Below are positions 11,335 to 19,327 of a stretch of 21,743 nucleotides of DNA, one piece after another. The notes beneath the pieces were generated by a model. It worked only from the letters and a program-made list of their open reading frames with translations, was not told the origin of the DNA and did not search any database. The position numbers and the translations under genes are program-made. The stretch is from positions 1-21,743 of the IMG/VR virus record IMGVR_UViG_3300009129_000098; one strand, written 5' to 3'. Origin of the DNA: a virus. The stretch's first letter is position 1, and every line of letters begins with the position of its first letter.

Positions 11335-13416
11335 ATGTCCAAGCGAAAATATACCAAAAAGTCCGACTATTGGGATCAGTTTAAGGATAAGGATTTAAAT
11401 GAATTAATTCAAGAGACGCGAGGGGAAGCTATAGAAACATGGGATCCGGTTTTAGCAGGGGAAGCTTACTATACGCAAAATATTCAAGCTAGTTACGAAA
11501 GAACTGGGAAAGGGGGTTCCTCTGAAGTGTCTCGCACAAAAAGCAGATTTAATGGGGCTGCCGTTCGGCGCAAGCCTTGGAAATACGCTAATATTCAAGA
11601 AGGGGGTTTGCCCTATCATTATAATAAGTCCGGATGTGATATTAGGGGCGCCATTATGCTTTGCCAAAAAGCTTACGCTAATATTCCTATTTTTCGCAAT
11701 GTGATTGACATAATGTCGGAGTTCGCAAATACCGAACTTCACCTTGAGGGAGGAACCGAAAAGTCTAGAAACTTTATAGATAAATGGATGCAAAAAATTA
11801 AAGTATGGTCCATCAAGGATCAATATTTTAGAGAGTATTATAGAAGTGGTAATGTTTTCATGTATCGTCTTGACACTAAATTTAGTAGCGATGACTTTAA
11901 TAAGATGTCTACTATTTATGGTTCTGAATTTATTGAGGCTGGAGAAATTCCAATACGTTATATTTTATTAAACCCTTATGATATTGCTACTATAAAGTCA
12001 GCCAGTTTTGATGGAGAGGTTTACAGGAAAGTTTTATCCGAATTTGAATTGGAAAGGCTAAAGGACCCTAAGACTGAATACGATAAAGAAGTCTTTGACG
12101 GGCTGAGCGAAAAAGATAGAGAGGCTATCAAAAAAGGTCGATTCGGGAGAGATGGGATATTTATACAGCTAGACCCAAAAAGATTATTATATTCTTTTTA
12201 CAAGAAACAGGATTATGAACCTTTTGCCATTCCTTTCGGTTACCCTGTGCTAGACGATCTTAATTGGAAACTGGAGCTTAAGAAAGTTGATCAGGCTGTC
12301 ACTCGTACTATTGAGAATGTCATTCTTTTGATTACCATGGGGAATACTCCGGATAAAGGAGGTATCAATCCTCATAATCTTAAGGCCATGCAATCTTTGT
12401 TTTCAAATGAAAGCGTTGGAAGGGTTCTGGTGAGCGATTACACTACCAAAGCGGAATTCGTAATTCCCGACCTTAATAGAGTACTTGGTCCTGAAAAATA
12501 TCAAATAGTTGATCAAGACATTAAGGAGGCTTTGCAAAATGTCGTCGTGGGCCATGAACGATATAGCAATACTCAGGTTAAAGCTCAAATATTTCTTGAA
12601 AGACTCAAGGAGGCTAGAAACACTTTTATTAATGACTTCTTACAACCTCAAATTAAATTAGTCTGTCAGAACTTAGGGTTTCGAAAATATCCCATTGTTA
12701 GGTTTCAGGAGATTGATCTTAAGGATGAAGTTCAACTTCAAAGAGTTACTACTAGGCTTATGGAACTTGGAATACTTACTCCCGAACAGGGCATTCAGAC
12801 CATAAAGACTGGAATTTACCCTGAGCAGAAAGATGTGGGGGAGGGGCAAGAGGAATATATTGAAGAGCGGCAAAAAGGACTTTATTCTCCACTGGTAGGC
12901 GGTCAACCCCTTCCGTTAAGCGAAGAAGAAGAGCTTGAGCAACAAAAAATAAATCATCTTAAAAAAATTGACAAAGAATCCAGTGGTCCCAATAAAAAGA
13001 CCCCCGATAAAAAGACTCCTGATAAAAATACCCCCAGTCAAGAAGGGCGTCCTTCAGGATCAAATACGAAGAGTAAAACCGCCTTTGCTGATAGAAAGAG
13101 CATTCAAAATACTATATACGAAACTGAAGAGTTGTTCTCTTTTGCTCAAAAGGAAATGAAGTCCAATAATAATATAAAGAGATTATCCAAGCAAAAAAAG
13201 AATTTACTTGATGAATTATGTAAAACAGTAATTATCTCCTCTTCAAAGGAAAACTGGAATAAGCAAATTAAGGCCTGTATAAAAGACTTTGGTGAAATAG
13301 AAAGCCTTTTGGCTATGCCGGAAATTCTTGAAGTGGCCAGAGAAAACGATATGGAACTCTATCCATCCGCCCTATACTATCATAGTCAGAGAGAAAAACA
13401 AGATTCTCAAAAATAA
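11335..13416 (+). CDS. Portal protein
   Basis: A 693-aa protein that follows the large terminase, as portals normally do. The portal-like core spans about residues 95-470 (FRNVIDIMSEFANTELHLEG; YRSGNVFMYRL; IRYILLNPYDIATIKS; PFGYPVLDDLNWKLELKKVD; ENVILLITMGNTPD). It forms the ring at one capsid vertex through which DNA enters and to which the neck attaches. The C-terminal 150 residues are charged and contain a short repeat (KKTPDKKTPDKNTPS, about residues 555-570), which is probably disordered. The gene starts a new transcription unit with its own GTGTA-type promoter. Confidence 0.9.
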   Translation: MSKRKYTKKSDYWDQFKDKDLNELIQETRGEAIETWDPVLAGEAYYTQNIQASYERTGKGGSSEVSRTKSRFNGAAVRRKPWKYANIQEGGLPYHYNKSGCDIRGAIMLCQKAYANIPIFRNVIDIMSEFANTELHLEGGTEKSRNFIDKWMQKIKVWSIKDQYFREYYRSGNVFMYRLDTKFSSDDFNKMSTIYGSEFIEAGEIPIRYILLNPYDIATIKSASFDGEVYRKVLSEFELERLKDPKTEYDKEVFDGLSEKDREAIKKGRFGRDGIFIQLDPKRLLYSFYKKQDYEPFAIPFGYPVLDDLNWKLELKKVDQAVTRTIENVILLITMGNTPDKGGINPHNLKAMQSLFSNESVGRVLVSDYTTKAEFVIPDLNRVLGPEKYQIVDQDIKEALQNVVVGHERYSNTQVKAQIFLERLKEARNTFINDFLQPQIKLVCQNLGFRKYPIVRFQEIDLKDEVQLQRVTTRLMELGILTPEQGIQTIKTGIYPEQKDVGEGQEEYIEERQKGLYSPLVGGQPLPLSEEEELEQQKINHLKKIDKESSGPNKKTPDKKTPDKNTPSQEGRPSGSNTKSKTAFADRKSIQNTIYETEELFSFAQKEMKSNNNIKRLSKQKKNLLDELCKTVIISSSKENWNKQIKACIKDFGEIESLLAMPEILEVARENDMELYPSALYYHSQREKQDSQK

Positions 13417-13423
13417 ATTTCTT

Positions 13424-13432
13424 GTGTATTAA
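13424..13432 (+). promoter_or_regulatory. GTGTA-type promoter of the DUF6582-like gene
   Basis: GTGTATTAA lies in the 41-base gap after the portal stop. The hexamer TATTAA (13427-13432) is 25 bases before the ATG at 13458, giving a longer AT-rich leader than at the other sites. An unused in-frame TTG at 13422 is not a good start because it would overlap this motif. Confidence 0.5.
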
Positions 13433-13457
13433 ACATTACAAACTTTTCAATATTATT

Positions 13458-14357
13458 ATGGAACTCGATTTCTCAAAGAACATAAATGACTCGACGGAGT
13501 TGCAGCATCTGATTGCTGAACAAAAAAGCCGCAAGGAAATTAATGATTTGCCTGATTCGGATTTTGCATACATTGAACCGGGCGGTAAGCAAATAGAGGG
13601 CAAGACCGTTCCTCGCTCACTTCGTCATTTGCCTATTATGGACTGCGCACATGTTCGTAATGCTTTGGCTAGATTGCCTCAAACGAAAATATCCTCAGAG
13701 GCAAAAGCTAGCGCTTTGAAGAAAATAAAGGCTGCTGCTGAAAAATGCGGAGTTAAATCCGACGAATCCAAAGCTAAGGATTGGGAAAAGACAGACAAGA
13801 AAGAACTGGATCGTGACTCCAAGAAAGAAAAAGAAAAGCACGAGAAGGACGCCGTTAAAGACGATCAGTCTAAAATTAATAAATTGAAAAAGGGTAAGCC
13901 TTCCGAGAAAAAGAGCGTAGAGACGCATGATCTTAAAAAGGATCAAGAGATGGATAAGGAAGACGACGTTAAGTATACGAAGGCGGAATCGGAAAAAGAA
14001 GCGAAAGCTGCGAGCGATAAGAAGAAAGCTGCCAAGGAAAGATTTTTAGAAATGATTCGCAAGAAAAAAGGTGGCGATGATGATAAGAAAGATTCTGATG
14101 AAAAATCTGATGATAAAAAGTCTAGTAAAAAAGATGAGTCAAAAGCCGAATGGGAAAAAACGGATAAAAAAGAACTTAAGCAAGATTCCAAGAAGGAAAA
14201 GAAAGCTCACGAAAAAGACGCCATCAAGGACGATAAGAAACAAGTTAAGGACCTTAAGGAAGATGAAAAGGAAGACAAAAAAGACCTTAAGAAGGATGAC
14301 GCAAAAAAGTCTATAAAAAAGACTACCGCCCCCAAGGGGTGCCCCGAGTGTTATTAA
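13458..14357 (+). CDS. DUF6582-like head-module protein with a Lys/Asp-rich tail
   Basis: A 299-aa protein. Residues 30-100 (LPDSDFAYIEPGG; VPRSLRHLPIMDCAHVRNAL; LPQTKISSEAKASALKKIK) match a domain I recall as DUF6582, often found near or within phage prohead protease genes. Residues 103-290 are almost only Lys, Asp, Glu, Ser and Ala and include a duplicated block of about 42 residues (103-145 and 227-268, each with WEKTDKKEL). The end is GCPECY with two Cys. The charged tail resembles scaffold or internal head proteins. Its position between portal and prohead protease supports a head-assembly role. Confidence 0.75.
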   Translation: MELDFSKNINDSTELQHLIAEQKSRKEINDLPDSDFAYIEPGGKQIEGKTVPRSLRHLPIMDCAHVRNALARLPQTKISSEAKASALKKIKAAAEKCGVKSDESKAKDWEKTDKKELDRDSKKEKEKHEKDAVKDDQSKINKLKKGKPSEKKSVETHDLKKDQEMDKEDDVKYTKAESEKEAKAASDKKKAAKERFLEMIRKKKGGDDDKKDSDEKSDDKKSSKKDESKAEWEKTDKKELKQDSKKEKKAHEKDAIKDDKKQVKDLKEDEKEDKKDLKKDDAKKSIKKTTAPKGCPECY

Positions 14358-14369
14358 AAGCCATTTTAG

Positions 14370-14378
14370 GTGTATAAG
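14370..14378 (+). promoter_or_regulatory. GTGTA-type promoter of the protease-scaffold gene
   Basis: GTGTATAAG ends five bases before the ATG at 14384. The spacing from GTGTA to ATG is 14 bases, the same as for the portal gene and the leftward 85-aa gene. Confidence 0.6.
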
Positions 14379-14383
14379 GTTCT

Positions 14384-16015
14384 ATGAGCGCACCTTTTAA
14401 GCACACATTATCTTTCAGCAATTCCATTTCGGCATCTTGTGTTGATGGAAGTTGCAAGCGGTTTCAAATTAGCGAAGCCTCATTAAAGAACTTGCAAGCC
14501 CTCATCCCCAAGGATGTTGATTTGACTAAAAACATTGATTTGCTTGGCGTTGCATTTAATGCAGCCGTAGTTAATAAATTCAATAGAAACGGAGATGGTA
14601 TAGATACTGAAACGGCCCTTGCCGTTTCTGATTACTTTATTCACAAACCTACAAATATTGAGCATCATAAAGAAAGAGTTGTTGGACATATAGTATCATC
14701 TTCCTTTAGCGAAATCGGAAGCAGCGAGATGTTAAGCTCTGAAGCTATAGCACCTAGGCGGGACCCATTTAATATATCATTAGGCGCACTTGTTTATAAA
14801 ATAGTAAATCCCGCATTTATAAATATGCTTGAAGAATCCAATGAAGGAGAACAATATCATAATGTAGTTTCCGCTAGTTGGGAAATAGGATTTAATGATT
14901 TTTACATTGCCGTAGGTAGTGATAATTTAAACGAGGCTGAAGTAGTCACCGATAAATCTCAAATCAAAGAGCTTAAACAATACCTAAAAGCTTATGATGG
15001 CGAAGGCAAGATGGAAGACGGTACAATCGTCAATCGTTTGGTCGTTGGGAATGTTTATCCCTTAGGCATAGGATTCACTTCTAACCCAGCCGCTGACGTT
15101 CAAGGTGTCTTCGTTGAAAGCGATGAAGAGTTAGAGATTAAAAAGGACACGGTGGACGCCGAAATTTTTCATGTAAATAACATGGATAGCTACAAAAAAG
15201 AAAATAAAACGGAAAATAATAGTTCCCTTTTGGAAAAAAACACTGTAAACAAAACAAATACATTAACTATGGATACTCAAGATCTACTTAAACAAATCGA
15301 GGGCATGCTTTCTGAAAAAATTGGCGATAGCCAACAATTCGAAGAAGCCATGGCCAGTGTCTCCAAGGTGATGATGGACGCGATCAAGGAAAAAGATTCC
15401 CAATGGCAAGAGGAAAAGGCTGCCAAGGAAAATGCTATTAACGAAGCCAAGGAAAGCCAAGAGGCTCTCGCAGGAGAAGTTAAAGAGCTACAGGAAAAAC
15501 TTGAAGCTTCAGAATCCCAATGGAACGAATTGGCCGAAGAAAAACGTCTTCGCGAAGCAAAGGATCTTTTTAATTCTCGAATGGCTGCCATTACGGAAGC
15601 TTTCGATTTGAATGAAGATGATCTCAAAATTGTTGCTTCCGAAGTTTCCGAACTTGAAAATGCTGAAGAAGCGTTTGCTGGATATCAAGAAAAGCTGGGA
15701 ATCATGTGGAATCACAAGACCAAGGCTCATATTGAAGAGCAGGAAAAAGCATTCAATGAAAAGCTTGAAGCTGAATTGCAAAAGCGCATTGAAGAGCTTG
15801 CCTCTAGCGAAGCCTCGGAGCAAGACGAGCCTCAGGAAGTTGAAAAGTCAGAAGAAACAATTGAAGAAGCTATTGAAGAAGTGCTCGATACGGTAGAAGA
15901 AGAATCTTCCGCCAGCATTTCCAACAATAACGAAGCTGCTTCTACTGAAGAGCCGACTTTACGTCAAAAATTTAACGAAGCTTTCTCAAAAGAAAACATA
16001 CAAATTAAATATTAA
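14384..16015 (+). CDS. Prohead protease fused to a scaffold-like coiled coil
   Basis: A 543-aa protein. Residues 50-245 look like a prohead protease of the herpesvirus-assemblin type: PTNIEHHKERVVGHI (89-103) gives the candidate catalytic His94 or His95, and NVVSASWEIGF (160-170) the candidate Ser163 or Ser165. Residues 300-470 are a long, highly charged coiled coil, followed by an acidic Glu/Ser-rich end, as in scaffold proteins. A Met at residue 296 (ATG 15269) could start a separate scaffold product in the same frame. Codon choice changes near there: eight of about 20 isoleucines are ATA before it, but one of about 14 after. The protease would cut the scaffold and mature the capsid. Confidence 0.8.
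   Translation: MSAPFKHTLSFSNSISASCVDGSCKRFQISEASLKNLQALIPKDVDLTKNIDLLGVAFNAAVVNKFNRNGDGIDTETALAVSDYFIHKPTNIEHHKERVVGHIVSSSFSEIGSSEMLSSEAIAPRRDPFNISLGALVYKIVNPAFINMLEESNEGEQYHNVVSASWEIGFNDFYIAVGSDNLNEAEVVTDKSQIKELKQYLKAYDGEGKMEDGTIVNRLVVGNVYPLGIGFTSNPAADVQGVFVESDEELEIKKDTVDAEIFHVNNMDSYKKENKTENNSSLLEKNTVNKTNTLTMDTQDLLKQIEGMLSEKIGDSQQFEEAMASVSKVMMDAIKEKDSQWQEEKAAKENAINEAKESQEALAGEVKELQEKLEASESQWNELAEEKRLREAKDLFNSRMAAITEAFDLNEDDLKIVASEVSELENAEEAFAGYQEKLGIMWNHKTKAHIEEQEKAFNEKLEAELQKRIEELASSEASEQDEPQEVEKSEETIEEAIEEVLDTVEEESSASISNNNEAASTEEPTLRQKFNEAFSKENIQIKY
15269..16015 (+). CDS. Possible internal-start scaffold product
   Basis: An in-frame ATG at codon 296 of the protease-scaffold gene would give a 248-aa protein (MDTQDLLKQIEGMLSEKIGD...) made only of the coiled-coil and acidic tail. 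This is how lambda Nu3 is made inside gene C. The change from ATA-rich to ATT/ATC codons at this point fits stronger expression of the downstream part. There is no Shine-Dalgarno sequence, only an AT-rich stretch, which in this genome does not argue against a start. Confidence 0.4.
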   Translation: MDTQDLLKQIEGMLSEKIGDSQQFEEAMASVSKVMMDAIKEKDSQWQEEKAAKENAINEAKESQEALAGEVKELQEKLEASESQWNELAEEKRLREAKDLFNSRMAAITEAFDLNEDDLKIVASEVSELENAEEAFAGYQEKLGIMWNHKTKAHIEEQEKAFNEKLEAELQKRIEELASSEASEQDEPQEVEKSEETIEEAIEEVLDTVEEESSASISNNNEAASTEEPTLRQKFNEAFSKENIQIKY

Positions 16016-16017
16016 TC

Positions 16018-16692
16018 ATGTCAATTAGATTATTACCATTCCGTCAGTACGCTGAAGAAGACGTTGTTAATCTGTTCGCTAATGATGCCGCTAATAATAG
16101 CGTTACTGATTCAGGGGACGGAGATGCTGGCGTTTTTGTTACGGTTAGTGCTGGGGATTTCGGGCTTGACCCCGTTCAATACGAGACGAACTCTTACTTA
16201 GGTAAGACGGACTATCCTTTTATTGGACGAGATCAGTATCCGGTAGTCCCGTTAAAAGTGACAGCAGCTAGCGCCGGCGAATCATGTGTCGGTGTTACTT
16301 TGCTTCAAACCGCCCAATATGACGAAAACGGCGAAAAGCTCCTCTATTACCCTCAGAAGAAACTTGAAGTTCAAGCCGTTCTGACCGGAGAAGCTGTTCC
16401 TATCCTTGGAAAAGGAATCGTTACTTTGGATTCTGCTACCGCTGTTGACGGTTCTCCGGGAGCCGGAGACTGGTTGACGCTCAGCTCTAATGCTGGTAAG
16501 ATAACTGGAGTCAGCACCATCCCTGTTCATACGGGTGAAGCAGGCTCTATTCAAGTTATCGGCCAAGTTTTGGCTACTGGACAACGTATTAATCGTGGCG
16601 TTTCGCCTGACCAATTCGCTGGTCCCTCTATTGGGAATGGCGCTGTTGTGGCGGGAAGCGGAGATTATATTGTTGCTCGTATTAACTGCTAA
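16018..16692 (+). CDS. Probable capsid decoration protein
   Basis: A 224-aa protein, two bases after the protease-scaffold gene and directly before the major capsid gene. It is rich in Gly, Val, Ala, Thr and Asp with alternating strands (GIVTLDSATAVDGSPGAGDW, SIQVIGQVLATGQRINRGVS), as in beta-rich decoration or head-stabilising proteins. This position between protease and capsid gene is the usual one for decoration proteins. It has one Cys near residue 110 and one at its C-terminus. I see no signature that fixes the family, so the call rests mainly on composition and order. Confidence 0.65.
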   Translation: MSIRLLPFRQYAEEDVVNLFANDAANNSVTDSGDGDAGVFVTVSAGDFGLDPVQYETNSYLGKTDYPFIGRDQYPVVPLKVTAASAGESCVGVTLLQTAQYDENGEKLLYYPQKKLEVQAVLTGEAVPILGKGIVTLDSATAVDGSPGAGDWLTLSSNAGKITGVSTIPVHTGEAGSIQVIGQVLATGQRINRGVSPDQFAGPSIGNGAVVAGSGDYIVARINC

Positions 16693-16710
16693 CTTTAGGA
16701 ACTTAAGAAA

Positions 16711-17832
16711 ATGAATATTACTCTTAAACGCACCGACGAACAAGTCGAGCTTGTAAAAGCTATGGCTTCTCGCAATCGTGACGTAGCCTATGAAGCTCAA
16801 GCTGCTTTAGCTGAGTTCATGAGCCCCGTTCTTGCTGAAGTAGTTAATCAAGCACCGACGCTGAGCAATTTGTTTAGCTCTTTCTCGTTTAACGCTGATA
16901 GCAACCCAAGTCTTCCGCTTGATCTCTATTACGACATCAACGCTGATGATTATATCAAGGTTTACAGCACCACGGTTCCGGGCGGTCTTCCGACCAACCA
17001 AGTGCTTCCGACTGCTAGCGAACTGAAGTTCACGACTTATCGCCTTGATAGCGCGGTTAGTTTTGATCGTCGTTATGCTGCTCAGTCACGCCTTGATGTT
17101 GTAGGCAAATCCTTTACTAGGCTTGCTCAAGAAGTTTTGCTTAAGCAAGAATCTACCTCTGCGAACTTGGTTCTTGGTTCTTTGGCTGATGCCGAGACCA
17201 ATGCAAAGGCGCACGTTAAGGATCAAGTGGACGCAACCCTTGGTTTTACTCTCGCCGATTTCAATTCTCTTATTACTCTTGCAAAGCGCATCAATACGGC
17301 TTGGACCGGTGGTACGCCAGAAGGAGCTATCAAGGGAATCTCCGACCTTCTTGTTTCTCCGGAAACTATGGAAGATCTGCGTGCGATGGCTTACAACCCA
17401 GTAAATACTTCTACTGGCCCTGCCGGTGGAGCCGGAACTGGATTGGTCGCTGCTCCTGAATCGTATCGTTCCAGCGTATTCACCAATGGTGGATCGCCTG
17501 AGCTTTATGGTATCGGATTGATGGAACTTAACGAACTCGGACCGAACCGCAAGTTCTGCCGTCTGTTCGAACAGTTTCAGGCTTCGTCTAGCGCAACAGC
17601 CCCGGTTAGTTTTACTTCTACAGATGATCTTGTAGTAGGAATTGACCGTTCTCGCGAATCCTTGATTCGTGCGGTTGCTACCGACGCTGAAAGCGGAGCT
17701 GAATTCTCCTTATCGGCTGATGATCAATACAGTGTTCGCCAACAAAAGATTGGTTACTATGGTTCTCTCGAAGAGGGTCGTATGGTTATCGATAACCGGG
17801 TTCTTACCGGTATTGTTGTCGCCGGACACTGA
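16711..17832 (+). CDS. Major capsid protein
   Basis: A 373-aa protein with HK97-like features: an N-terminal helical region (about 1-45), then a body including LYYDINADDYIKVYSTTVPG and a region near 100-150 (TASELKFTTYRLDSAVSF, RLAQEVLLKQESTSANLVLG), and a C-terminal part ending LEEGRMVIDNRVLTGIVV. Position after protease and decoration genes fits. Codon use is that of a very highly expressed gene: 18 of 19 arginines are CGN and only one is AGG, whereas neighbouring genes use AGA freely. An AGGAA sequence lies 11 bases before the ATG. A strong terminator follows. Confidence 0.85.
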   Translation: MNITLKRTDEQVELVKAMASRNRDVAYEAQAALAEFMSPVLAEVVNQAPTLSNLFSSFSFNADSNPSLPLDLYYDINADDYIKVYSTTVPGGLPTNQVLPTASELKFTTYRLDSAVSFDRRYAAQSRLDVVGKSFTRLAQEVLLKQESTSANLVLGSLADAETNAKAHVKDQVDATLGFTLADFNSLITLAKRINTAWTGGTPEGAIKGISDLLVSPETMEDLRAMAYNPVNTSTGPAGGAGTGLVAAPESYRSSVFTNGGSPELYGIGLMELNELGPNRKFCRLFEQFQASSSATAPVSFTSTDDLVVGIDRSRESLIRAVATDAESGAEFSLSADDQYSVRQQKIGYYGSLEEGRMVIDNRVLTGIVVAGH

Positions 17833-17858
17833 TTGTAAAATCAGATAACATCTTAAAG

Positions 17859-17885
17859 ACCCGCCCGTCATGGGCGGGTTTTTTT
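17859..17885 (+). terminator. Rho-independent terminator after the capsid gene
   Basis: ACCCGCCC and GGGCGGGT form a perfect 8-bp GC-rich stem with a five-base loop (GTCAT), followed by a T-run to 17885. It is the strongest rightward terminator in the window. Confidence 0.95.
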
Positions 17886-17897
17886 GTTCTCGGATAC

Positions 17898-17925
17898 TTG
17901 ATTTTTGTGTATCTGGAGTTATAAT
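17898..17925 (+). promoter_or_regulatory. Consensus-like promoter before the SAP-like gene
   Basis: TTGATT (17898-17903), a 16-base spacer and a perfect TATAAT (17920-17925) resemble a classical sigma-70 promoter. A GTGTATCTG motif sits inside the spacer (17907-17915). The ATG at 17951 is 26 bases after the -10 hexamer. Two kinds of polymerase could therefore use the same site. Confidence 0.6.
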
Positions 17926-17950
17926 ATAGTATTATTAACTAATTATTATT

Positions 17951-18400
17951 ATGCCAGCTAAAAAAACAAAATCATCGAAATCAGCACCTAAAAAAAAGGC
18001 TGTTAGCTCCAAACCTGCTAAGAAAAGTACCCCAAAGAAAAGCGCTGTAAAGAAAGTTAAAGATCTTAAGGTGGCTGACGGAAGGACGGATTTGGAAAAA
18101 GTAAAGGATCTGGAAGAGCTCTTGAGCGTAAAACAAGTCAATCCTTTCGGAACTACAAATAAAGAAGTGCTTGAAGATAAAATGCAGGAAATGACCTTGA
18201 CTGATTTGCAAACTTTCGCAATTAAGGTGGGGATCCTACCAAGCGGAAGTAAGTTGTCCCTAAAGAATAAACTTATGAGAGCTTTTAAGTCTCATGCAGG
18301 GGCGGGAGCCGGATACAATACCGGGTTTAATAAACCACTAGTTGACCCTAAGAGTAAAGCAGCCGCCGAGATCTTAAAGATTTCACAAGAAGGTTTTTAA
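17951..18400 (+). CDS. Lysine-rich protein with a C-terminal SAP-like domain
   Basis: A 149-aa protein. The first 40 residues are histone-H1-like, mainly Lys, Ser, Ala and Pro (starts MPAKKTKSSKSAPKKKAV). Residues 75-115 (MTLTDLQTFAIKVGILPSGS, then LKNKLMRAFKSH) look like a SAP/HeH DNA-binding helix-extension-helix. Both parts suggest DNA binding. It is expressed with the neck genes just after the capsid gene. It might be an internal virion protein or organise DNA near the portal, which is inference. The next gene starts two bases after its stop, with AGAAGG about 11 bases before that ATG. Confidence 0.72.
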   Translation: MPAKKTKSSKSAPKKKAVSSKPAKKSTPKKSAVKKVKDLKVADGRTDLEKVKDLEELLSVKQVNPFGTTNKEVLEDKMQEMTLTDLQTFAIKVGILPSGSKLSLKNKLMRAFKSHAGAGAGYNTGFNKPLVDPKSKAAAEILKISQEGF

Positions 18401-18401
18401 A

Positions 18402-18881
18402 ATGTCAAGCATTGGGGAAATTGCAACAAGGATTTACGATAATGAATTCAACGACGCTCCTACGCAATTAGAGAGAGAATTTCGCATCGAGTACATTTCA
18501 GGGTGGCTTGATGCAAATGTAGGGCAATTTAATACTCTTACTTATCAAAGTTATAGTAATACCGGCAGTTTCCTTCAAGAAGAAGAGGCTATATTGACCC
18601 AATTGTATCTTAAGGATTATTATACCAAACAAGCAAGATCAGTTCTAATTGGTGGCTCCACGGGCAGTATGGAATGGACTAGACTGAGCGAAGGAGATAC
18701 GACTATTGTTCGAACCAATAAAATAGATTTTGCAAGAGAATATAAGAATTTAGCCAAAATGGCTTCTGAAGAATTAACCACCTTGGTATACTCCTACAAT
18801 TCCTACCAAGGAATGCCAAGGCAAACTGCGGGCATTGACGGTGGGTGGGTGTCAGGAAGCGGGACCTATATATATGTATAA
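18402..18881 (+). CDS. Probable head-tail adaptor protein
   Basis: A 159-aa protein, acidic and mostly helical in its first 110 residues (IGEIATRIYDNEFNDAPTQL, EAILTQLYLKDYYTKQARSV) with a Gly/Ser-rich end (GIDGGWVSGSGTYIYV). Size, position after capsid and SAP-like genes, and linkage to two further small genes by TAATG overlaps suit a connector that binds the portal. I do not recognise a signature motif. Confidence 0.6.
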   Translation: MSSIGEIATRIYDNEFNDAPTQLEREFRIEYISGWLDANVGQFNTLTYQSYSNTGSFLQEEEAILTQLYLKDYYTKQARSVLIGGSTGSMEWTRLSEGDTTIVRTNKIDFAREYKNLAKMASEELTTLVYSYNSYQGMPRQTAGIDGGWVSGSGTYIYV

Positions 18882-19327
18882 TGGGATCCTTAATTCCAGA
18901 CTCTGACAAGCTATCCGTTGGTGCTGTATTTGATGACATACATGATACTTTTGCTAGAGATATAGTAGTATTTAAAAGAGATAATGAAATTTTTGTCGCT
19001 ACTAATTCTACATATAACGCTCTTTACTCAAGAATAAAAAATGCGCCTAATGTAAGAACAAAGGTCACTCAGGCCACGGTCAAGGCCAGAATCTTATATC
19101 ATCAAGATCAAAGAGAGATTGATATTCCCGGGAGTCACGCACAATTGAATGTTCAACTGGGAGAGGGTGTAGTTAGGGTAAAAATTGATGAAGCTGGTTA
19201 TAAGCTTTTTTCTCAAGCCTCCAAGATTGAAATTGATGGCGAAGTATTCAGAATAGTTAGTGACCCGTCCAAAGTTGGCCCTTTTGTTGTAAAGTTCTAT
19301 ACGATTTTCTTAAGAAGGGCTGATTAA
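18881..19327 (+). CDS. Probable head-tail stopper or neck protein
   Basis: A 148-aa protein read from ATG 18881, which overlaps the previous stop as TAATG. A frame extending upstream to 18845 is rejected for this reason. The product appears beta-rich (RDIVVFKRDNEIFVATNST; GVVRVKIDEAGYKLF; KIEIDGEVFRIVSDPSKVG). A strand-rich protein of this size next to an adaptor-like gene resembles phage stopper or head-closure proteins. Its stop overlaps the next start, again as TAATG, so the three genes form a translationally coupled set. The assignment is by context. Confidence 0.6.
   Translation: MGSLIPDSDKLSVGAVFDDIHDTFARDIVVFKRDNEIFVATNSTYNALYSRIKNAPNVRTKVTQATVKARILYHQDQREIDIPGSHAQLNVQLGEGVVRVKIDEAGYKLFSQASKIEIDGEVFRIVSDPSKVGPFVVKFYTIFLRRAD

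Noticed and set aside
13695-14191. Leftward Phe/Ser/Leu-rich frames opposite the DUF6582-like gene
   Set aside because: They arise because Lys/Asp/Glu-rich codons read backwards give Phe, Leu and Ser; they are not membrane proteins.
16282-16800. 172-aa leftward frame opposite the decoration and capsid genes
   Set aside because: It crosses two well-supported rightward genes and has no promoter or recognisable domain.
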